Shown here one piece after another: positions 1-7,179 of a stretch of 61,375 nt of DNA; within the stretch, counting starts at the first letter, position 1, and each line of letters begins with the position of its first letter. The position numbers and the translations under genes are program-made. This stretch comes from DAOTWY01 sp003696565 (GTDB taxonomy: Bacteria > Chloroflexota > Anaerolineae > Aggregatilineales > Phototrophicaceae): NCBI GenBank assembly GCA_034435635.1, contig DAOTWY010000162.1, positions 1 to 61,375 on the forward strand, read 5' to 3'. Below the pieces are notes generated by a model that was not told where the DNA came from, ran no database searches, and worked only from the letters and a program-made list of their open reading frames with translations.

Positions 1-78
1 AAATTTTGGGGGTATTTGTTTTTAAAAAGCGCATACACTTTTGTAGGTATAACCTCATAAAGTTTAGGAGACATTGTC

Positions 79-237
79 ATGCGTGAGAACAACAATTGGT
101 TCGTCGGTCCTGAAGATGAGTATGACGACGATGATTATGATTATGAGGACTATGATGATGACGACGATTACTACTACGATGATGACGAAGATGACTACGA
201 CGACGACGATTATGATTATGACGACGATGAGGAATAG
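79..237 (+). CDS. 52-aa Asp/Tyr-rich acidic small protein
   Basis: A short gene of 52 codons, starting ATG with an AGGAG ribosome site (66-70) 8 nt upstream and ending TAG. About 14 residues (MRENNNWFVGPEDE) precede a tail made almost only of Asp, Tyr and Glu. By my count the whole protein has 25 Asp, 7 Glu and 10 Tyr, and one Arg as the only basic residue. It must be extremely acidic and disordered. A strong intrinsic terminator follows 8 nt after the stop, so it forms its own transcript end. GAT and GAC codons are mixed, which argues for a selected protein rather than a drifting trinucleotide repeat. Function is unknown. Acidic tails of this sort can bind cations or basic proteins, but nothing here shows which. 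Confidence 0.7.
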   Translation: MRENNNWFVGPEDEYDDDDYDYEDYDDDDDYYYDDDEDDYDDDDYDYDDDEE

Positions 238-245
238 CAACAAGT

Positions 246-269
246 AAGCCGGGACACCCCGGCTTTTTT
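246..269 (+). terminator. Intrinsic terminator after the Asp/Tyr-rich gene
   Basis: Perfect 8-bp stem AAGCCGGG (246-253) and CCCGGCTT (258-265) with loop ACAC, followed by more T residues (266-269). It lies between two convergent genes, and its T tail runs into the stop codon of the minus-strand YbjN-like gene. Confidence 0.9.
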
Positions 270-732
270 ACGTCTGTGAATATAGTCTGCCACCAAATTC
301 GTTGAGCAGTTCATTATCTAAATCATCGGCATAACCGGCAACCATAGTGATAATAGTGTTGGTTTCTGCTGCGTCTAAACCTTGCAGTGGGCGTTCATTG
401 AATACATATACGACATCTAAGTAGACCCCCAAAGAGGCGTTTGTCAATTGTAAGTTGTATTCTAACAAGCGGCGGTACAAGGGCAATAACCCGGTTTCTG
501 GTAGGTGTATGATGGGCGAAAGTACTTGCATATAACCCCGTCCATTTTGTTCTGTAATATAAATTTCAATAATTGCTGAACCACGTAAGAAGTGCCAACC
601 ATAACCTTGTTCAGTATCTAGGCGTGCCTCTTGTAGGTTAACATCCAATGCGGTCAAGATTTCCTCAACGATCCTGGCAAAGTGGCTCAATGATTTTGAG
701 GAGTCACGATTATTACGTCCTGCGAATAGCAT
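268..732 (-). CDS. YbjN / type III secretion chaperone-fold protein
   Basis: A 154-aa soluble protein of the YbjN-like family, which shares the CesT/type III secretion chaperone fold; members are thought to act in protein-protein interaction or stress adaptation, and no enzymatic role is known. Visible features are an N-terminal helix, then alternating strands (GWHFLRGSAIIEIYI, GYMQVLSPIIHLP), the helix LLPLYRRLLEYNLQ, and the typical C-terminal block DAAETNTIITMVAGYADDLD. I start it at 732 because AAGGAGAG sits just upstream there. The longer reading frame to 819 would run deep into the upstream gene. It lies 14 nt after the stop of the pseudo-protease/zinc-ribbon gene and is probably cotranscribed with it. 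The stop codon overlaps the T tail of the facing terminator. Confidence 0.75.
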   Translation of the reverse strand: MLFAGRNNRDSSKSLSHFARIVEEILTALDVNLQEARLDTEQGYGWHFLRGSAIIEIYITEQNGRGYMQVLSPIIHLPETGLLPLYRRLLEYNLQLTNASLGVYLDVVYVFNERPLQGLDAAETNTIITMVAGYADDLDNELLNEFGGRLYSQT

Positions 733-746
733 TAGTCTCTCCTTTT

Positions 747-1889
747 CTAGCGTGCCTGGTAGCCACAGCGTAGACACGTTCCTTTGTAAAATCCGATGGA
801 TGTGTGGCAACGCGGGCAAGGACGGGACATATTTTCACCATATAACCCTGCTAATTTAGGATCAAAAGATCGCTGAATATCCTGTGCTTCCGGTAAGGTG
901 GCACCACAATGTTCGCAATAAAAACCGCCATATCCTCCCGCTTTGCTACGACAACCACACCCCGGACAATAACTAGTTTTGGGAGTGTTTCGCATTTCTT
1001 GGGCATATTGTTCTACCAAGTGATAAATTTTGTGAATAGATAGCCCATATACATATGGTGATGACCGGTTAGCGTTGTTGGTTAACATACCCACTAAGTT
1101 GTTATTGCGATCAAACACCGGGTTACCGCCCACGTCCACTAACGTTGAGATAGTTGTGGGGAACCAACCATCTTTGATAAGACTCTTGGTTGGACGAATA
1201 ACGCCTTTCATTGTATGTCCAGTGAAAGAAACAGCTGTTAGAGATTCTTGGCTCTCTAACTGTCGTTTGGGAGAAACTGGCAGCAATTGTGCGATATTGA
1301 CATTGGTGTGTAAAAATGCCAAGTCAAATTCAGGATATGACCGGACAACATCAGCTTGAATGTGGTTGCCGTCACTTAAACTTAACATCACAGCTTTCAG
1401 CCCACCCACAGCGAAACGTGTGGTTGCTAAAATACCGTTGCGACTAATGAAAAAAGCTGTTGCAATGCCATTGGGTCCATTCATTATCCCGGCAATTTGA
1501 TGATTTGCATGAATTTCTTGTCCAGTGTGCAGGTTGTTGTAATCAACGGCTGATTGTGCGGTGTATGCTGTAGGAGTAGCTGTTGGGGGCACGGGGATTT
1601 CTGGTGGTGCTTGTTGTGGGGGGGGAATAGGGGGTAAATTTTTTGCCATTAATTCAGAAACCCGTTTTTTAGCATGTTCATTATTGGGGTCTGCAGAAAT
1701 CGCAAGATTATAGTATTCTAGTTTGTGGCTTGTTTCGTCAACTGTTTCTGCTAACCACAGATAGGCTGTCGCACGGATTTCACCTTGGATTTCTTCACTT
1801 CTTAAAGCGATTTTTAACAACCGTGCCCCTTCTGACTTGTGTCCCTGTCGAATTAATTCAATTCCTTGCTGTAATGTTTTTAGGCTCAT
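747..1889 (-). CDS. TPR-like / trypsin-like pseudo-protease / double zinc-ribbon protein
   Basis: A 380-aa three-part protein. Residues 1-80 look like a TPR pair (LIRQGHKSEGARLLKIALRS; YNLAISADPNNEHAKKRV). After a Pro-rich linker, residues about 118-298 follow the DegP/trypsin-like fold. The catalytic triad is not intact: the histidine site reads GILATTRFAVG where the family has T-N-x-H-V, the Asp is kept (YPEFDLAFL), and the serine site reads DVGGNPVFD with Asn in place of Ser. The C-terminus has two zinc ribbons (CPGCGCRS...CEHCG; CPRCHTS...CLRCGY). It is probably a non-proteolytic scaffold or sensor in the cytoplasm, since no signal peptide or membrane segment is seen. It sits directly upstream of the YbjN-like gene. 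The start has only a weak ribosome site. Confidence 0.75.
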   Translation of the reverse strand: MSLKTLQQGIELIRQGHKSEGARLLKIALRSEEIQGEIRATAYLWLAETVDETSHKLEYYNLAISADPNNEHAKKRVSELMAKNLPPIPPPQQAPPEIPVPPTATPTAYTAQSAVDYNNLHTGQEIHANHQIAGIMNGPNGIATAFFISRNGILATTRFAVGGLKAVMLSLSDGNHIQADVVRSYPEFDLAFLHTNVNIAQLLPVSPKRQLESQESLTAVSFTGHTMKGVIRPTKSLIKDGWFPTTISTLVDVGGNPVFDRNNNLVGMLTNNANRSSPYVYGLSIHKIYHLVEQYAQEMRNTPKTSYCPGCGCRSKAGGYGGFYCEHCGATLPEAQDIQRSFDPKLAGLYGENMSRPCPRCHTSIGFYKGTCLRCGYQAR

Positions 1890-2130
1890 AGATGTTTCTT
1901 TTATTTAAGTATTTGATACATATTTTAGTTGATTATTTATTCTACAAGCAATTATCTCCATTCAACAACTAGTGTAAGTTGAAACGTATTGAAAAGAACT
2001 AAATCTCAATGGTTTTTATGCTAAAATCTACGGTATTCTGTAAGTTGCAAGCAGATTATGCAAAATTGAGTAAAATAAGGACAAGCAACATTGATACAAT
2101 TTTTAGGTAAGAATAGCCAAATCACCTTAG
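1890..2130. other. Intergenic region between divergent genes, AT-rich
   Basis: This AT-rich spacer separates the minus-strand pseudo-protease gene from the plus-strand DUF4388 gene. I see no ORF with a ribosome site and no strong hairpin. A weak minus-strand promoter for the left gene is possible: TTGCTT (1951-1946) and TAAAAT (1927-1922) with an 18-nt spacer. The match is too poor to assert. The clear promoter of the right gene is listed separately. Confidence 0.4.
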
Positions 2131-2159
2131 TTGACTTGAATTTATCAGACGGCTATAAT
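2131..2159 (+). promoter_or_regulatory. Near-consensus sigma-70-type promoter
   Basis: TTGACT (2131-2136), a 17-nt spacer, and a perfect TATAAT (2154-2159). Transcription should start near 2166, about 30 nt ahead of the DUF4388 gene. It could drive the chain of plus-strand genes down to the terminator at 5861. Confidence 0.85.
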
Positions 2160-2195
2160 CAGAACAGATTCATATAGACAGTGCAGGGGGCTTAA

Positions 2196-3092
2196 ATGCC
2201 ACTTCAAGGCAATCTTAGAGATTTTAGTACAACCCAGTTGCTCAATCTGATGAATCTTTCCGGCAGAACAGGAACCCTTACTATTTTTGAAGGGATACCA
2301 ACTGGCGAGAAAGACGCAATGCAAAATGAAAAGATGGCTCCCGGCGAAGTAAAAGCCAAAGTAGTCTTTAAAGCAGGGAAACTGGTACATGCCTTGTTGA
2401 ACGGTCAAGCGAGTGATTTAGTGGCAGTATTAAACAAAGCTGGCAAACTGACTGATCAACAGGCGGCAATTATTCGTGAACGCGCTAAAGGCACAACTGA
2501 TAAAGCCTTAGCAGTGCGTTTAATTGGTGCCAATTATGTCACCAAAGCGGATATTGTAAACAGCATTCAGCAATATACGCTTGATGTTGTTTATAATTTG
2601 ATGTCATGGCGGGAAGGACCCTTCCGGTTTGAAGACAATGTTTTGCCCGATAATGACATTATCATGGTGCCTATTGACCTAGAAAACGTTATTGTTGAAG
2701 GGGCAAGACGTACCAAAAATGATGAGGAACTTCTCAATAATATTCCAAATTTGGATATGGCGTTGAAGTTCCCAGAAAATCCCAAGGAGAAATTCAAGGG
2801 AATACACCTCAGTGTGGAAGAATGGCGTGTGGTATCCTTCGTTAATCCGAAAAACACCATGCGGCAAATTGCTAAAGCTAACAATATGTCTGAAATGGAA
2901 ATCCGGCGTATTGTGTATGGGCTTCAGCAGGCTGGGCTGGTGGATATCGTTCCACCGCTGGGGGCAGATGGCAAACGTGTGACTCCGGCTGAAGCACAGT
3001 CACGATCGACTGGCAGCCGTAAACGCCGCACACAGCCAGGACCCACCAAAGATGTGGTCACAAAGTTGATTGATCGTATTAAATCGTTATAA
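2196..3092 (+). CDS. DUF4388 domain protein with C-terminal winged-helix-like region
   Basis: A 298-aa protein. The N-terminus (residues 1-60, MPLQGNLRDFSTTQLLNLMN, then SGRTGTLTIFEG) is the DUF4388/PatA N-terminal module found in signalling proteins, often near response regulators and small GTPases. Residues 60-160 continue this fold (VVFKAGKLVHALL; VVYNLMSWREGPFRFED). Residues about 205-255 resemble a winged helix (VSFVNPKNTMRQIAKANNMS; IRRIVYGLQQAGLVDIV). The tail is basic (SRKRRTQPG). The start is fixed by AGGGGG five nt upstream and by the promoter at 2131-2159. The next gene, 49 nt on, encodes a small GTPase; such pairs are common in multi-gene GTPase/effector signalling units, so the DUF4388 protein may be its regulator or effector. 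That partnership is inferred. Confidence 0.85.
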   Translation: MPLQGNLRDFSTTQLLNLMNLSGRTGTLTIFEGIPTGEKDAMQNEKMAPGEVKAKVVFKAGKLVHALLNGQASDLVAVLNKAGKLTDQQAAIIRERAKGTTDKALAVRLIGANYVTKADIVNSIQQYTLDVVYNLMSWREGPFRFEDNVLPDNDIIMVPIDLENVIVEGARRTKNDEELLNNIPNLDMALKFPENPKEKFKGIHLSVEEWRVVSFVNPKNTMRQIAKANNMSEMEIRRIVYGLQQAGLVDIVPPLGADGKRVTPAEAQSRSTGSRKRRTQPGPTKDVVTKLIDRIKSL

Positions 3093-3141
3093 TTGATCAT
3101 CATCCGTTTATTCGACATGCTACGGGAAGAGCGGGTACACT

Positions 3142-3675
3142 ATGCAAACTGTTAAAATGGTAATTACGGGACCTTTTAGCTCAGGAAAGACTGAATTTAT
3201 TAAGTCAATTAGTGAAATTGACGTAGTCTCAACTGAACGTGACATCAAAGAAGATACAGCCGAAGCCCAAGAAAAAGAACAAACCACGGTGGCGATGGAC
3301 TTCGGGCGTATCACGGTCGATGATGACTTGGTACTGTATTTATTTGGTACACCTGGTCAGCGCCGCTTTGATTTTATGTGGGAAATTTTGGCAGAGGGGA
3401 TGCTTGGCTTTATTGTTATGGTAGATAGTGCCAAGCCGGAAACCTTCCGGGAAGCCAAAAGCATCTTAGAAACCTTCCGTGCTTATGCCCCAACCCCTTA
3501 TGTGGTGGCGGCTAATAAGCAGGATCATCCTGACGCTTGGGACCCGGAAGATTTACGCATTGCGTTGCGCATTGAGCCAGAAGTCAAATTGTTGCCTTGT
3601 GTGGCAAAAGAGCGCGATAGCGTGCGTGATGTATTGTTAGAGCTGCTTTATACAATTTTGGAAGAAATGGATTAG
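3142..3675 (+). CDS. Small Ras/Arf-like bacterial GTPase
   Basis: A 177-aa soluble GTPase of the MglA/Arf-like bacterial group. The P-loop is GPFSSGKTEF (residues 9-18), a switch I threonine lies in EQTTVAMDFG, G3 is GTPGQ, where eukaryotic Ras has DxxGQ, and G4 is NKQD. The G5-like stretch is LPCVAKERDS. The GTPGQ variant with an intact P-loop is typical of this bacterial family, in which the GTPase acts as a switch controlled by a neighbouring regulator. There is no lipidation signal. It lies between the DUF4388 gene and an alpha/beta hydrolase on one strand with short gaps, so these genes are likely one operon. A GTPase-activating roadblock/LC7 protein, common in such clusters, is not present in the window. 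Confidence 0.88.
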   Translation: MQTVKMVITGPFSSGKTEFIKSISEIDVVSTERDIKEDTAEAQEKEQTTVAMDFGRITVDDDLVLYLFGTPGQRRFDFMWEILAEGMLGFIVMVDSAKPETFREAKSILETFRAYAPTPYVVAANKQDHPDAWDPEDLRIALRIEPEVKLLPCVAKERDSVRDVLLELLYTILEEMD

Positions 3676-3718
3676 TTCTTCTGAACTGATCCATCACACA
3701 ATCATAAGGTGAGATAAC

Positions 3719-4507
3719 GTGCCGACTCTGGTAACTGGGCAGGGAATCGTTCACTATGAAACATATGGTCGTGGACGCCCTGTTCTTTTGCTTCATGGAT
3801 GGCTTGGCTCCTGGGCTTTATGGCGGGATACAATTGAAATCCTCGGACGGGAGTTCAAAACGTACGCGCTAGATTTTTTTGGCTTTGGAGAATCGGTTGA
3901 CCGTCAACAAAACTTTACGGTCAATAATTATGTCGAATCCGTCAAACAATTTATGGATCGACTGGGTATTGTGAAAGCCCCGCTGATTGGGCATTCAATG
4001 GGGGGGACGGTGTCTCTGGCTGTATCCGTTCGTTACCCAGAAAAAGTTGTCAAAACAACAGTGATTGGGTCACCTATTCAGGGGAATTCACTGAATTTGC
4101 TTTTAAAACTTTCTGGATTTAAAGGCATTGCACGAATTATTTGGACAACACCCACACTGCTTAAATTATTTATGCGTGCTTATGGGTATTACATTGCTAA
4201 AGACGGGCGACGAGTTGGCAAGATGCTTGTGGAAGATGTTTCAAAAATTTCATCTGACTCGTTTTTCCAAAGCATTGGTACACTGCGTCAAACAGATTTG
4301 CGAGATCAAATTGGTGTTCTGCAAATGCCTGTGCTGGGGATTTATGGCAAAAAAGACCGGATTGTTGACCCAAAGCAGCACCTTGTACTTAAGCAATATT
4401 TACCCTCTAGTCGTATCGCCTGGTTTGAAGGCTCTGGGCATTTCCCTATGATGGATGAACCGGATCGCTTTCATGATACCGTTCGGGATTTTCTGTATAA
4501 CGGATAG
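3719..4507 (+). CDS. Alpha/beta hydrolase, catalytic triad intact
   Basis: A 262-aa alpha/beta-hydrolase-fold enzyme. The oxyanion region is LLLHGWLGSW. The nucleophile elbow is GHSMGG with Ser93, the acid is Asp213 in GKKDRIVDP, and the base is His241 in GSGHFPMMDEP. It is the length of esterases, lactonases and meta-cleavage-type hydrolases. The substrate cannot be read from the sequence. The start is GTG, chosen because AAGGTGA ends 6 nt upstream. A paralogue at 16267-17403 shares the opening (HYE-GRG-P-LIHGW-GSW, then FGFG-S) but has lost the serine; the two genes flank the lipid-enzyme and signalling block. The next gene starts 9 nt after the stop. Confidence 0.88.
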   Translation: MPTLVTGQGIVHYETYGRGRPVLLLHGWLGSWALWRDTIEILGREFKTYALDFFGFGESVDRQQNFTVNNYVESVKQFMDRLGIVKAPLIGHSMGGTVSLAVSVRYPEKVVKTTVIGSPIQGNSLNLLLKLSGFKGIARIIWTTPTLLKLFMRAYGYYIAKDGRRVGKMLVEDVSKISSDSFFQSIGTLRQTDLRDQIGVLQMPVLGIYGKKDRIVDPKQHLVLKQYLPSSRIAWFEGSGHFPMMDEPDRFHDTVRDFLYNG

Positions 4508-4516
4508 GTAAACGAT

Positions 4517-5851
4517 ATGTATCGCTACATTATTGAGGATACCCGCCATGTTCCACCGTTTAATGAACCTGCTAGTTTGTTAACAATTGGTACACAGCCG
4601 CTTAAATTACATCACGAAGAGTTATTTGTGCGGGTATTTGGGGAAAATATTCAGCTTGGTGGGACAATGAACAGCCGAGAGGATATTCCTCATGCCAATA
4701 TTCGGCGCGATGCAGAAGTTGTAGTCTATCGAGATAGTTTATGGTTTGACGAAGAGTTCTTTACCTATTTTGTGGAAAAAGCGCGGAAAACTGGTAAAGC
4801 CTGCCGTGCCGCTTTTCCTGCTAGTGATAAAGCCTTTCATACCTACACAATTCCATTGACCAAGGGGTTTGAGGCAACGCTTGGGCCGGATAACAAGGTC
4901 TTATTTTTGTGTGATTTATGGTATTTCCCAAATGGCTACACGTCAGAAATTGTGCCACTGCCAATTCCCAGCGAAGCACATGAAATTGGGTTTTATAGTG
5001 TGCCAGATTTTATGACGATGGAGCAGGGGGATTTAACCCATTATGCCCCCATGCGGGCTGTGATTTCGATTGAAAGTTGGGTACATATTTATTTTGCAAC
5101 AATTATTTTCGGTAATTTTGGGCGTGCCGGGCGGTTGGATCGTAAAATTGAGCGAAGTGTTTTTACACAGTTAAAGTTACTTTGGCACGCTGTTGTGGAG
5201 CAAAAGCAAATTTTAAGCGCGTCCGGGGCGGTCAAAATCGGTAAAAATTGTTCTATTGACCCATCTGCTATTATCACTGGTCCGGCAACAATCGGTGATA
5301 ACTGCTCAATTGGTGCTGGTGTTGTGATTGACAACTGCACCATTGGGAACAATGTTACTATTGATGCTGGATGTGTTTTGATGATGAGTACGGTTGCAGA
5401 TGGGTGCTTTTTGCCATTCCGTGCCTCATTATATTTAACCGCGGTGATGGAAAACACCATTATTGCGCAGAATACATGTTTACAGATGTGTGTCATTGGG
5501 CGCAACAGTTTTGTTGGGGCTGGTAGCACTTTTACAGATTTTAACCTGATTGCACAAAAACCAATGCGTGCTGCAAATATTGATGGTGAACTGCAAAGTG
5601 TTGGGCAAATTGTTTTAGGCAGTGCAATTGGGCATAATTGCCGTATTGGTTCAGGTATGGTGGTTTTCCCTGGGCGGATGATTGAATCGGATGTTGTTTT
5701 GGTTGCCTCTCCGCAACGACGGGTTATTAGCCGCAGTATCACTTATGAAGAGAGTGATCATCACTTTATTAAGCATGGTGATGTTCATAAGCGATTCTAT
5801 CCCCGTAAAGATGAGGTGCATGAACCGGAAAGCACATGGGATAGTTGGTAA
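4517..5851 (+). CDS. Hexapeptide-repeat (left-handed beta helix) acyltransferase-like protein
   Basis: A 444-aa protein of a two-part type. Residues 1-235 form a domain I cannot place with certainty; it has a nucleotidyltransferase-like look (AEVVVYRDSLWFDEEFF; CRAAFPASDKAFHTYTIPL; LCDLWYFPNGY). Residues about 240-400 form a left-handed beta helix with hexapeptide repeats (IGKNCSIDPSAII, IGDNCSIGAGVVI, IGNNVTIDAGCV, IGRNSFVGAGSTF, IGHNCRIGSGMVV). The overall plan resembles bifunctional GlmU-like sugar nucleotidyltransferase/acyltransferases. No signature GlmU loop is visible, so the activity is open. It lies between the hydrolase and the acyl-ACP-reductase-like gene and ends at a terminator. 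Confidence 0.75.
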   Translation: MYRYIIEDTRHVPPFNEPASLLTIGTQPLKLHHEELFVRVFGENIQLGGTMNSREDIPHANIRRDAEVVVYRDSLWFDEEFFTYFVEKARKTGKACRAAFPASDKAFHTYTIPLTKGFEATLGPDNKVLFLCDLWYFPNGYTSEIVPLPIPSEAHEIGFYSVPDFMTMEQGDLTHYAPMRAVISIESWVHIYFATIIFGNFGRAGRLDRKIERSVFTQLKLLWHAVVEQKQILSASGAVKIGKNCSIDPSAIITGPATIGDNCSIGAGVVIDNCTIGNNVTIDAGCVLMMSTVADGCFLPFRASLYLTAVMENTIIAQNTCLQMCVIGRNSFVGAGSTFTDFNLIAQKPMRAANIDGELQSVGQIVLGSAIGHNCRIGSGMVVFPGRMIESDVVLVASPQRRVISRSITYEESDHHFIKHGDVHKRFYPRKDEVHEPESTWDSW

Positions 5852-5860
5852 ATTATTAAA

Positions 5861-5895
5861 GGGCAAGCAGAGTCTTGCCCATCTTTATTTTTCTG
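5861..5895 (+). terminator. Intrinsic terminator between the acyltransferase-like and reductase genes
   Basis: Perfect 7-bp stem GGGCAAG (5861-5867) and CTTGCCC (5874-5880), loop CAGAGT, then a T-rich tail ATCTTTATTTTTC. It probably ends the transcript that starts near 2166, or partly attenuates read-through into the next gene 17 nt further on. Confidence 0.8.
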
Positions 5896-5911
5896 GGATG
5901 AAAGTTTCACC

Positions 5912-7012
5912 ATGGAAGACACATTTGCATTTATTATTCATCCAATCCAAATTCGTAAGGACGTATCCAGAAAGTTCCCGCTTTTAGGCAAAATCCTGAC
6001 AGAAGGACAAATTAATTATTTGTCACGTTTTTTCCCGCCGGTGTATATCTCTGAAATTGATGGTGTACAATCAATTGAAACCGGACGTGAGCTAAAAGGT
6101 TGGTTGATAGCTTGCCCTTTTACACCCCCCACCATGATGTCGCTTCCTGTTGAAACGGTGTATCGTAAAATTGTCGCTTGTGGTCATATGGCGGAGCGGT
6201 TAGGGGCGCGGATACTGGGTTTAGGCGCGTTTACGTCTGTGGTGGGGGATGGTGGCATCACAATCGCCCAACGATTAGATATTCCGGTTACTTCTGGCGA
6301 TAGTTATACAATTGTCATCGCAGTAGAAGCGTTGGAAGAAGCCGCCAAGGCTATGGAATTAGATATGACGGCTGCGTCTGTGGCGGTGGTGGGTGCAACC
6401 GGTGCAATTGGCAAAACTTGTTCAGAGATGCTAGCACGGCGATGCTCGCAATTGACACTTATCGGGCGCAGGCAAGATGCCCTGCAAGCCGTACGTGAAC
6501 GCTGTGAAGGCTATCTAGCGCATGTTAAGACGAGTACGGATGTGGCAGATATTTATGATGCGGATTTGGTGTTGACCGTGACAAGTGCTATTGATGCAGT
6601 GATTGAACCGCGCCATCTTAAACCGGGGGCTGTTGTTTGTGATGTGGCACGTCCGCGTGATGTCTCTCGTCTGGTTGCAGATCAGCGTGATGATGTATTA
6701 GTCATTGAGGGGGGTATGGTGGAAGTCCCTGGTCCGGTTGATTTCCATTTTGATTTTGGTTTTCCGCCGGGGAAATCCTATGCCTGCATGGCGGAAACAA
6801 TGGCGTTGGCTTTGGAAGGGCGTTACGAGGATTATACTCTAGGGAAAAATATCAGCCTAGAACAGGCTCTTGAGATACAAGATATCGCAACACGGCACGG
6901 TTTTAAGCTATCTGGATTTCGCTCATTTGAAAAACCAGTTACCTATGAGCAGATTGTCGCTGTGCGTGAACGTGCCCATCAAACTCGTAAGACATGGCGC
7001 ACTAATCGTTAG
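5912..7012 (+). CDS. Long-chain acyl-ACP reductase (AAR)-like enzyme
   Basis: A 366-aa NAD(P)-dependent enzyme resembling the cyanobacterial acyl-ACP reductase, which reduces fatty acyl-ACP to fatty aldehyde. As in those enzymes, an N-terminal substrate domain carries LGLGAFTSVV and a SGDSYT element. A Rossmann motif follows (VAVVGATGAIGKTC, about residues 157-170), then LIGRR. A late SYACMAETMALALEG block places Cys292 where the cyanobacterial enzymes have their acyl-thioester cysteine (FACFAEAM). Length is close to the cyanobacterial form (about 340 aa). No aldehyde deformylating oxygenase gene, its usual cyanobacterial partner, is in the window. A shikimate or glutamyl-tRNA dehydrogenase is less likely given these motifs. 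Confidence 0.8.
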   Translation: MEDTFAFIIHPIQIRKDVSRKFPLLGKILTEGQINYLSRFFPPVYISEIDGVQSIETGRELKGWLIACPFTPPTMMSLPVETVYRKIVACGHMAERLGARILGLGAFTSVVGDGGITIAQRLDIPVTSGDSYTIVIAVEALEEAAKAMELDMTAASVAVVGATGAIGKTCSEMLARRCSQLTLIGRRQDALQAVRERCEGYLAHVKTSTDVADIYDADLVLTVTSAIDAVIEPRHLKPGAVVCDVARPRDVSRLVADQRDDVLVIEGGMVEVPGPVDFHFDFGFPPGKSYACMAETMALALEGRYEDYTLGKNISLEQALEIQDIATRHGFKLSGFRSFEKPVTYEQIVAVRERAHQTRKTWRTNR

Positions 7013-7095
7013 CAAATTTTAACAAATTCGAACAATTCTGTGCAGGTTTGGCGCATTTAGTGTATATTTATGGGTATAGCGGTTGCTTACACCCG

Positions 7096-7125
7096 TCCCC
7101 TATGGGGGAACAGGCAGTTGCCTGT
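7096..7125 (+). repeat. Two adjacent hairpins ahead of the response-regulator gene
   Basis: TCCCC-TAT-GGGGGA (7096-7109) is directly followed by ACAGGCA-GT-TGCCTGT (7110-7125). A CCCCATAG...CTAGGGG pair occurs just downstream (about 7138-7158). No T run follows, so this is not a standard terminator. It may be a leader structure or an operator in the 167-nt gap before the signalling genes. I found no clear promoter here. Confidence 0.45.
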
Positions 7126-7179
7126 ACCATCTTTTCTCCCCATAGATCAGTCTAGGGGTATCTAAAATGGAGAAATTTG

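Noticed and set aside
121..235. Simple trinucleotide repeat of GAT/GAC
   Set aside because: Ribosome site, stop codon and terminator frame it as a gene, and synonymous codons are mixed.
5912..7012. Shikimate or glutamyl-tRNA dehydrogenase
   Set aside because: The ACMAETM cysteine block and FTSVV/SGDSYT motifs fit acyl-ACP reductase better.
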